Shown piece by piece: positions 1 to 5,856 of a DNA stretch of 8,356 bases. How positions within the stretch are numbered: the first letter of the stretch is position 1; the number at the start of each line of letters is the position of its first letter. The notes beneath the pieces were generated by a model, which was not told where the DNA came from, did not search any database, and saw only the letters and a program-made list of their open reading frames with translations. The stretch lies in NCBI GenBank assembly GCA_022560555.1, contig JADFSZ010000072.1, positions 1 through 8,356 on the forward strand. Direction: 5' to 3'. The DNA comes from PVC group bacterium. Lineage in GTDB: Bacteria > GCA-001730085 > JADFSZ01. A program made the translations under genes and the position numbers.

Positions 1-1
1 T

Positions 2-931
2 GAAGATGAAATTGAAAGAAAGGACCTCCGCATTGGGGACACTGTGGTAATCGAAAAAGGGGGCGAAGTGATTCCGAAAATACTCCGTGTTGTTCCGTCA
101 CAACGCTCCGGAAAAGAGAAAAAATTTCATATGCCTAAAACGTGTCCCGTGTGCAAGTCAAAAGTGCTGCGCCTTCCGGGGGAGGCCGCCACCCGGTGTG
201 ATAACCCTCAGTGTAAAGCTCAGCTCAAAGCCCGCGTCCGTCACTTTGCCTCAAAAGAGGCGATGGATATTGTCGGATTAGGCAAAAGCCATGTCGACCA
301 ATTGGTGAAAATGGATATCATCGAGGATTACGCGGATCTTTATTTTTTGAAATACGATGACATAATCGGGCTTGATTTGATGGCGGATAAATCGACCGGT
401 AATCTTTTGGCTTCGATTGAAGAATCCAAAAAACAGGATCTTGATCGTGTTGTCTTTGCTTTAGGCATCAACAGCGTCGGAGTAAATCTTGGGCGCGTGT
501 TAGCCGAGCAATATAAAAGTTTGGATGCTTTGAGCCGGGCATCGGTTGACGATTTATGCGGTATTGAGGGCATTGGGGACGTATGTGCCAAAGCCATTAT
601 TCACTTCTTCGGGGTGCCTCATACAAAAAAAGTTATCGGGAAATTAAAAAAAGCCGGAATCACGCTTAAGCTCAAAAGAAAGTTATCAGGCCCAAAACCT
701 TTTGCCGGCAAAATCTTTTTATTCACCGGGTCACTCAAGAGCATGTCCCGCGCGGATGCCCAGAAACGGATCCGGGATTTGGGCGGCAAAACGGTATCAA
801 GCGCTTCTAAAAATGTGGACTATGTTGTGGCGGGGGCTGATCCGGGCAGCAAGCTTGAAAAAAGCACAAAGTTAAAGTGCAATATTCTTAGTGAATCTGA
901 CTATTTAAAACTTCTGAAACCGCACACCTAA
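2..931 (+). CDS. ligA: NAD+-dependent DNA ligase LigA, C-terminal part (5' end outside window)
   Basis: Cytoplasmic enzyme that seals nicks in duplex DNA with NAD+ as AMP donor, in replication and repair. The open frame enters from the left edge, with the first whole codon at position 2, and gives 309 residues. In fragment numbering, residues 9-26 match the end of the OB-fold (RIGDTVVI, then GGEVIPKI). A four-cysteine zinc finger follows at C48, C51, C66 and C71. Residues about 82-203 are the helix-hairpin-helix region (AMDIVGLG, FALGINSVG, IEGIGDV). Residues about 233-305 form the BRCT domain (FTGSL, SRADA, LGGK, GSKLEK). By comparison with E. coli LigA (671 residues), roughly 360 N-terminal residues are missing, including the adenylation domain with the KxDG lysine. 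The GTG at 44 lies inside the OB-fold and is not a start. All visible domains look intact, so truncation is due to the window edge only. Confidence 0.96.
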   Translation, partial: EDEIERKDLRIGDTVVIEKGGEVIPKILRVVPSQRSGKEKKFHMPKTCPVCKSKVLRLPGEAATRCDNPQCKAQLKARVRHFASKEAMDIVGLGKSHVDQLVKMDIIEDYADLYFLKYDDIIGLDLMADKSTGNLLASIEESKKQDLDRVVFALGINSVGVNLGRVLAEQYKSLDALSRASVDDLCGIEGIGDVCAKAIIHFFGVPHTKKVIGKLKKAGITLKLKRKLSGPKPFAGKIFLFTGSLKSMSRADAQKRIRDLGGKTVSSASKNVDYVVAGADPGSKLEKSTKLKCNILSESDYLKLLKPHT

Positions 932-990
932 GAAATCATCACAAGAGTCCTTATCAAGAGCGCGAAAGAAAACTCACACAAGCTATTTGT

Positions 991-1005
991 TTTAAGTCGC
1001 TTAAA
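991..1005. repeat. Perfect 6-bp inverted repeat with 3-base loop
   Basis: TTTAAG, then TCG, then CTTAAA gives a perfect AT-rich palindrome just upstream of the predicted -35 element at 1014. No T-run follows, and the stem is short, so it is a poor intrinsic terminator for ligA. Its position would suit an operator or activator site, but such a short palindrome can also arise by chance. Confidence 0.3.
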
Positions 1006-1013
1006 GTCGATTC

Positions 1014-1042
1014 TTGATGTTTGACGTGGATTCTGGTATCAT
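1014..1042 (+). promoter_or_regulatory. Candidate sigma-70 promoter with extended -10 for the M16-leuB-asd unit
   Basis: A -35-like TTGATG (1014-1019, 4 of 6 consensus) is separated by exactly 17 bases from a -10-like TATCAT (1037-1042, 5 of 6 consensus). A TG at 1034-1035, one base before the -10 hexamer, makes an extended -10. Transcription would begin near 1049-1050, leaving a leader of about 36 bases before the ATG at 1086. This lies in the only sizeable gap of the window and is the natural start of the downstream gene run. Prediction by eye only. Confidence 0.5.
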
Positions 1043-1066
1043 TCGAGGCTTCGTAGTCGTGAGATA

Positions 1067-1075
1067 AGGAAGGAG
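1067..1075 (+). promoter_or_regulatory. Strong ribosome binding site for the M16 peptidase
   Basis: AGGAAGGAG is strongly complementary to the 3' end of 16S rRNA. Its AGGAG core ends 10 bases before the ATG at 1086, which supports that start. It is by far the best Shine-Dalgarno sequence in the window. Confidence 0.7.
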
Positions 1076-1085
1076 TTTAAGTTAA

Positions 1086-3722
1086 ATGGTGAAAAGACTT
1101 TGCATGGTTATCATGCTCGGATTCGGAGTCGTTATGTTGCATGGTTCATCAGGATACGCGGAGGATAAAATTTTAGCTTCATACGAGCGGTATGAGTTAG
1201 ACAATGGTCTTGTTGTGATTATCGAAGAAGATCATCGCCTGCCTGTTTTGTCCATTCAAACCTGGCATCGGGGAGGGTCCGCCCAAGAGCAGGAATACAT
1301 CGGGACAGGTATCAGTCATTTGGTTGAGCATATGCTGTTCAAGGGAACCCATAGCCGGGATGTTGGAAGCATTGGAAAGGAAGTGAAGGCCTTGGGAGGC
1401 AGTATCGGAGGCTATACAACGCTTGACAGAACCGTATACACTTTGGAGTTGCCTTCGGCGTCCGCGATGAAGGGACTGGAACTTATGACGGACGTGATTT
1501 TGAATTCATCGTTTCATGCCGAAGAATTTGAAAAAGAACGGGAAGTCATTTATAAAGAAATTAAGCTGACAATGGATAGTCCCGGAAAATTTTTGTTTCG
1601 AAAGTTGTTTGAGGTTACTTTTACGGATCATCCCTACCGGTTTCCCGTGATCGGGTTTAGGGACCGTTTAGCGTCTTTAGATGTTGAGGGTGTATACGAG
1701 TTTTACAAAAAGACGTATGTTCCGAACAATCTTGTTATGGTTATCGTTGGGGATGTTGATCCCATTGAGGTGCTCGAAAAAATCCGGGATCTTTACAAGG
1801 ACACTCCGAGAGGAGAGCCATTGATCCCGACCCATGTCCCTGAACGTCCGCTGCTCGGGCAAAAAGAAGAAAGGTTTGAAAAAGATGTCGCTAAAGTCCG
1901 TGTTTTATTGGGATGGATGGGCCCTAGTATCCGCCATAAGGATCTTTTTCGTGTTGACACGCTGGCGTCGATTTTGGGGGATGGGAAAACGTCCCGTCTT
2001 TATCGAGTGGTGAAGGAAGAAAAACAGCTGGTGTATGCTATTGATGCGTTTTCGTATACACCGCGTGAACAGGGAGTGTTTGGTGTTTCTTTTACGGTGG
2101 AGCCCCAAAAAGTCGAGGAGGCTAAAGCCGCGATTTTGGATGAAATCAAAAAGATTAAACGAGAACTTGTCAAAACGGAAGAACTTGATCGTGTTAAAGC
2201 CCAAACGATCAGTTCGTATATTTTTCACATGGAATCTGTTGGAGGACGGGCGGGGTATTTAGGGATGAATGAGGTGATGGTGGGAGATCCGGGCTTTAGC
2301 AAAACTTATTTAAAAGGGATGCGTTTGGTTCAAGCCGAGGATGTTCAAGAGGCCGCACGGAAGTATTTAGAGCTCGAGAACATGATTGATGTCCGCATTT
2401 ATCCCAAGGGAATGGAGGAGGAAAAAAGAAATAATTTGGAAGCAAGCGAATGGAGTACTCATGTTGAGAAATTTGACAATGGATTAACGCTTGTCATTCA
2501 AGTGGATAGGGCCTTGCCGATTGTGTCCGTAAACGCGGTATTTCTCGGAGGACAGCGCGCGGAGACAGTTGAGAAAATGGGTATTTCGAATTTTATGGCG
2601 AGCATGCTCCTGAAAGGAACGAAAAAACACGATCAATTTGAGATTGCGGAAGTTATTGAAAACAGGGGCGGGTCTCTCAGTGCTTATGGGGGCAATAACA
2701 GTTTCGGTCTACGGATGAAAGTTATCAGTGAATATCTTGAAGAAAGCTTTGATGTGTTCGCGGATGTTTTATTAAATGCCGATTTCCCGGAGCCTGAAAT
2801 CGAAAAAACCCGTTTGGTTATACTGGCTTCTTTAGAGGAACAGGAAAAAGATATTTACAGCATGGGGTCTATTCTGCTTAATCAGAATCTTTACAAGGGG
2901 CATCCTTATGGCTTTCGTGATTCCGGATCCAAGGAAAGCGTCTTGGGAATACGTCGGGGGGATCTCAGAGATTTTTACCGGCGCCTGACCCGGCCGGACA
3001 ATATGGTACTGACGGTATACGGAGATGTTGAAAAAGAAGAAATTGTGAATCTTGTAAAAAATTCTTTTAAAAATTGGAGAGCGCAAGATAATAATTCTAT
3101 TGATATAAAACCGGAGCTTCCTAAAACTTTAGACAAGGTCTTAAAGGAAACGTACTCGTTGGATAAAGAGCAAACGCTTTTGTTGATCGGTTTTCCGGGC
3201 GTGGATATTTATTCAGAAGACAAATTTGTTTTTGAGGTTACCAATGAGATTCTCACGGGCCAAGGGGGGCGTTTGTTTGAAAGGATACGGGGGGAAGCGT
3301 CCCTTGCATATAGTGTCGGGTCCTTTTATCAGATTGGATTGGATCCGGGAAGTTTTGTTTTTTATGTGTTCACAGTGAGCTCGCAAGTTGATCAGGCCCG
3401 GGAAAAGATTTTTGAAGAAATCGCCCTTATGCAAAATGAGCTGATAGGCGAAGAAGAGCTTAGTATGGCGAAAAACAAATTGGTCGGCCAAAATCTTAGA
3501 GGCAAACAGAGCTTGGGCTCCCGCGCCTTTGACGCGGCCCTGAACGAACTTTACGGGCTAGGATATGATTATGACTTGGGCTATGAGGAGCGTATCCGCA
3601 ACGTAACGGCTGGGGATATTCAGAAGGCAGCGAAAAAATATTGGATTCAGGACCGTTATGTAAACATCGTTGCCGGAAATTTAGGTGACAATGAACGGAC
3701 AGGAAACGATGACGATGAATAA
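1086..3722 (+). CDS. Exported two-domain M16 family zinc metallopeptidase
   Basis: A protein of 878 residues made of two tandem M16 (pitrilysin/processing-peptidase-like) units, close in size to PqqL-type proteases. Residues 1-25 look like a signal peptide: KR near the N-terminus, a hydrophobic core, and likely cleavage after GYA25. It should therefore act in the periplasm or at the envelope, degrading peptides or unfolded polypeptides. The first unit has the inverted zinc motif HLVEH (H78, E81 base, H82), and E158 is placed 76 residues after H82, as expected for the third zinc ligand. The second unit begins with the same FDNGL-type strand near residue 463, but has NFMAS at 502-506 in place of HxxEH and so cannot bind zinc there. 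The second unit carries the R735...Y742 substrate-binding pair (RGEASLAY); the first has K where that arginine is expected. The division into catalytic and substrate-binding halves is normal for fused M16 enzymes. A strong Shine-Dalgarno precedes ATG 1086. The 3' end overlaps leuB by 8 bp. The natural substrate is unknown. Confidence 0.93.
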   Translation: MVKRLCMVIMLGFGVVMLHGSSGYAEDKILASYERYELDNGLVVIIEEDHRLPVLSIQTWHRGGSAQEQEYIGTGISHLVEHMLFKGTHSRDVGSIGKEVKALGGSIGGYTTLDRTVYTLELPSASAMKGLELMTDVILNSSFHAEEFEKEREVIYKEIKLTMDSPGKFLFRKLFEVTFTDHPYRFPVIGFRDRLASLDVEGVYEFYKKTYVPNNLVMVIVGDVDPIEVLEKIRDLYKDTPRGEPLIPTHVPERPLLGQKEERFEKDVAKVRVLLGWMGPSIRHKDLFRVDTLASILGDGKTSRLYRVVKEEKQLVYAIDAFSYTPREQGVFGVSFTVEPQKVEEAKAAILDEIKKIKRELVKTEELDRVKAQTISSYIFHMESVGGRAGYLGMNEVMVGDPGFSKTYLKGMRLVQAEDVQEAARKYLELENMIDVRIYPKGMEEEKRNNLEASEWSTHVEKFDNGLTLVIQVDRALPIVSVNAVFLGGQRAETVEKMGISNFMASMLLKGTKKHDQFEIAEVIENRGGSLSAYGGNNSFGLRMKVISEYLEESFDVFADVLLNADFPEPEIEKTRLVILASLEEQEKDIYSMGSILLNQNLYKGHPYGFRDSGSKESVLGIRRGDLRDFYRRLTRPDNMVLTVYGDVEKEEIVNLVKNSFKNWRAQDNNSIDIKPELPKTLDKVLKETYSLDKEQTLLLIGFPGVDIYSEDKFVFEVTNEILTGQGGRLFERIRGEASLAYSVGSFYQIGLDPGSFVFYVFTVSSQVDQAREKIFEEIALMQNELIGEEELSMAKNKLVGQNLRGKQSLGSRAFDAALNELYGLGYDYDLGYEERIRNVTAGDIQKAAKKYWIQDRYVNIVAGNLGDNERTGNDDDE

Positions 3723-4812
3723 ACAAGTTAAGATCGCGGTTTTGGAGGGAGACGGTATTGGCCCTGAGATTATGGTTGAGGCTCTCCGGGTTCTTCGGGC
3801 TGTTGGGGACATGTGCCTCGTTGATTTTGAGTGTGTACCGGCTCCTTTTGGGGCGAGGGCTTATTTTGATCATGGCAAAGCGTTCCCGGAAGAGACAAAA
3901 AAGATTTGTGACCAGGCGGATGCGATTCTGAAGGGGCCCATCGGACTGTCATTCGAAGAGACAAAAAAGATTCCGGTTGAGGAACAGCCGGAGCGCGGAG
4001 CTTTGCTCCCGTTAAGGAAAAGGTATAACACGTTTGCCAATTTTCGGCCTGTTAAACTGCCGGCAGGATTAGGGGCATTTTCTCCTCTGAAAAAGGAAGT
4101 GATTGCAAACGGTATTGACATTATGATGATCCGGGAGTTGGTGGGAGGTTTGTATTTCGGTAAAAAAGAACGAACCACGAATGCAGAAGGACTGCGCTCG
4201 GTTACTGAAACACTAGAATACAACGAAGAGCAAATCAAGAAAATCATGCATGTGGCGTTTGAGGAAGCCGGCCGGAGGAAAAAAATTCTGCATAACGTGC
4301 ATAAGGCTAATGTGCTGATGTCGAGTGTTCTTTGGAACGAAATTCTTGAAGAGGTCCAAAAAGAATATCCGGATGTGACTGTGGAGCATATTCTTGTGGA
4401 TGCCGCGGCCACAGCGCTTTGCATAAGGCCGTCTCAATTTGATGTGATGGTGATGGAAAACATGTTTGGCGATATTCTTTCGGATTTGGGAGGCGGTTTA
4501 TTAGGTTCGTTGGGACTGATGCCGTCAGCGTGTATCGGAGACACGATTTCTTATTATGAACCGTCCCACGGCTCGGCCCCGGACATTGCCGGACAAAACA
4601 AGGCGAACCCGTATTCTATGATTGGGTCTGTGGCCATGATGCTGGAGAGAAGTTTCGGGCTAAAAAAAGAGTCTGACCGTGTGTGGCAATCTATGACAAC
4701 GGTTCTATCAAGCGGATATACCACAGTGGATCTAACCGCTTATGACAAAACATTAAAGGTTGTGTCGACCAGGGAGTTTGGCGACAAAGTTCTTGAGAAA
4801 TTAAAAAATTAG
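3715..4812 (+). CDS. leuB: 3-isopropylmalate dehydrogenase LeuB
   Basis: Catalyses NAD+-dependent oxidative decarboxylation of 3-isopropylmalate to 2-oxoisocaproate, the third step of leucine synthesis, in the cytoplasm. The 365-residue length is typical. Residues matching the Thermus enzyme at a constant offset are R101 and R111 (LLPLR...NFRPV), R140 and Y147 (RELVGGLYFG, diagnostic for IPMDH rather than isocitrate dehydrogenase), catalytic K197, D229, D253 and D257 (GDILSD), and D290 in HGSAPDIAG, which favours NAD+ over NADP+. Two oddities exist: VHKANVL instead of the usual VDKANVL, and GPIGLSFEE where most LeuB have GxVGGPKW. Both recall homoisocitrate or isocitrate dehydrogenases, so a related substrate is possible but less likely. 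I chose ATG 3715, giving MNKQVKIAVLEGDGIGPE, because it matches the family N-terminus and has AGGA (3701-3704) 10 bases upstream. GTG 3685, ATG 3691 and ATG 3709 are in-frame alternatives. The gene overlaps the protease stop codon, suggesting translational coupling. Confidence 0.9.
   Translation: MNKQVKIAVLEGDGIGPEIMVEALRVLRAVGDMCLVDFECVPAPFGARAYFDHGKAFPEETKKICDQADAILKGPIGLSFEETKKIPVEEQPERGALLPLRKRYNTFANFRPVKLPAGLGAFSPLKKEVIANGIDIMMIRELVGGLYFGKKERTTNAEGLRSVTETLEYNEEQIKKIMHVAFEEAGRRKKILHNVHKANVLMSSVLWNEILEEVQKEYPDVTVEHILVDAAATALCIRPSQFDVMVMENMFGDILSDLGGGLLGSLGLMPSACIGDTISYYEPSHGSAPDIAGQNKANPYSMIGSVAMMLERSFGLKKESDRVWQSMTTVLSSGYTTVDLTAYDKTLKVVSTREFGDKVLEKLKN
3889..3972 (+). repeat. 18-bp perfect direct repeat inside leuB (two copies)
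   Basis: GAAGAGACAAAAAAGATT occurs at 3889-3906 and again at 3955-3972, exactly 66 bp (22 codons) apart. Both copies are read in frame as EETKKI. The second copy sits in the variable segment just before the PERGALLPLR motif, where this LeuB departs from the family pattern. Confidence 0.85.
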
Positions 4813-4836
4813 GTCTTAATCATTTGATCCGAAAAA

Positions 4837-5850
4837 ATGGAAATGTTAAAAAAATCTAAATATAAAAATGTGGCGGTTGTGGGTGTCGGGGCCGTCGGCA
4901 AGATGATGCTGAGGGTTTTGAAAGAGCGGAAGTTTCCTGTAGATCAGCTGAAAGTTTTAGCCCGCACGGCACGGAAGATCCGTGTTGACGGGAAAGTTTT
5001 CAACGTGGAAAAAATCAATCATGAAAGTTTTCGAGGGATTGACATTGCGCTCTTTGCAGGAACGGAGGGGGAGAAGGGTGCCAGCGTGGTGTACTCTTCG
5101 TCGGCCATCAGGGCAGGGGCTGTGGTGGTGGATAACGGCGGAGATTTTCGCATGAAAAAAGACGTACCTTTGGTTATTCCGGAGGTAAATCCCGAAGACA
5201 TTAAAAAACATCGGGGGCTGATCGCGAATCCAAATTGTTCGACGATTCAAATGCTGGTGGCCTTGTATCCGATTCACAAGGCTTTTGGTTTGAAACGCGT
5301 GATTGTGAGCACTTATCAAGCGGCTTCGGGCGCGGGGCAAGCCGCTATTGAAGAGTTGCGGAGTCAATCTCGAGCGGTTCTTCAGGGGAAGGACGTGTTG
5401 GCACCAAAAGTCATGGGTAAACAAATTGCTTTTAATGTGATTCCAAAAATCGGCGAATTTCTTGAAGATGCGTATACGTCGGAAGAAATTAAACTAGTTA
5501 AAGAGTCTCACAAGATTTTACATACGAGCAAAATTAAAATTTCGGCGACCTGTGTGCGTGTTCCTGTGGTGAACAGTCATGCGGAAGCGATTTATATTGA
5601 AGTAAAGAAAAAATCGGATGTTAGTAAGATCCGGAATGTATTGAAATCCGCCAAGGGGATTAAGGTTGTTGATCAGCCGAAGGCCAAGCGGTTTTCTTTG
5701 CCGATTGAGGCCTCAGGCAAAGATGCGGTTTACGTGAGCCGGATCAGAAAAGACGCTTATGTCAAAGGCGCGTTTTGGATCTGGGTTGTGTCCGACAATC
5801 TGCGAAAAGGAGCCGCGACAAATGCTGTTCAAATCGCGGAGTATCTATAA
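4837..5850 (+). CDS. asd: Aspartate-semialdehyde dehydrogenase
   Basis: Reduces L-aspartyl-4-phosphate to aspartate-4-semialdehyde with NADPH, the branch-point step toward diaminopimelate/lysine, threonine and methionine, in the cytoplasm. The protein has 337 residues, normal for the family. An N-terminal Rossmann fold carries GVGAVG near residues 17-22. The catalytic cysteine is C134 in NPNCST. TYQAASGAG (Q161) and the substrate-binding RVPV (R241) with H248 and E250 follow, and the C-terminal GAATNAVQIAE helix closes the nucleotide-binding domain. Deviations from common bacterial Asd are DNGGDFRM at 99-106 in place of DNSSAFRM (R105 kept), and NSHAE in place of GHSE. The segment after FAGTEGEKGAS is also a few residues longer than usual. 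It lies 24 bp after leuB. No clear Shine-Dalgarno precedes ATG 4837; ATG 4843 is in frame and preceded by GGA at very short spacing, so the start may be two codons later. Pairing with leuB is common in bacteria. Confidence 0.94.
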   Translation: MEMLKKSKYKNVAVVGVGAVGKMMLRVLKERKFPVDQLKVLARTARKIRVDGKVFNVEKINHESFRGIDIALFAGTEGEKGASVVYSSSAIRAGAVVVDNGGDFRMKKDVPLVIPEVNPEDIKKHRGLIANPNCSTIQMLVALYPIHKAFGLKRVIVSTYQAASGAGQAAIEELRSQSRAVLQGKDVLAPKVMGKQIAFNVIPKIGEFLEDAYTSEEIKLVKESHKILHTSKIKISATCVRVPVVNSHAEAIYIEVKKKSDVSKIRNVLKSAKGIKVVDQPKAKRFSLPIEASGKDAVYVSRIRKDAYVKGAFWIWVVSDNLRKGAATNAVQIAEYL

Positions 5851-5856
5851 ACCCTC

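Noticed and set aside
932-1010. Intrinsic terminator for ligA
   Set aside because: No GC-rich stem followed by a T-run is present; the only hairpin (991-1005) is short, AT-rich and lacks a U-tract.
1021-1026. TTGACG as a -35 element
   Set aside because: It is a better hexamer than TTGATG, but lies only 10 bases from TATCAT, and no -10-like hexamer occurs 16-18 bases downstream. TTGATG at 1014 has the correct 17-base spacing.
1905-2228. 107-codon minus-strand open frame inside the M16 gene
   Set aside because: Shadow of the protease gene, with no domain and no start signal.
3496-3873. 125-codon minus-strand open frame across the protease-leuB junction
   Set aside because: Both strands cannot plausibly be coding here; the plus-strand frames carry conserved motifs and this one does not.
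3870-4424. 184-codon open frame on the minus strand opposite leuB
   Set aside because: It is wholly antisense to a well-conserved enzyme, shows no recognisable domain (serine/arginine-rich mirror composition) and has no credible upstream signals.
4957-5424. 155-codon minus-strand open frame opposite asd
   Set aside because: It is antisense to the conserved Asd coding frame, and its His/Arg-rich translation has no family resemblance.
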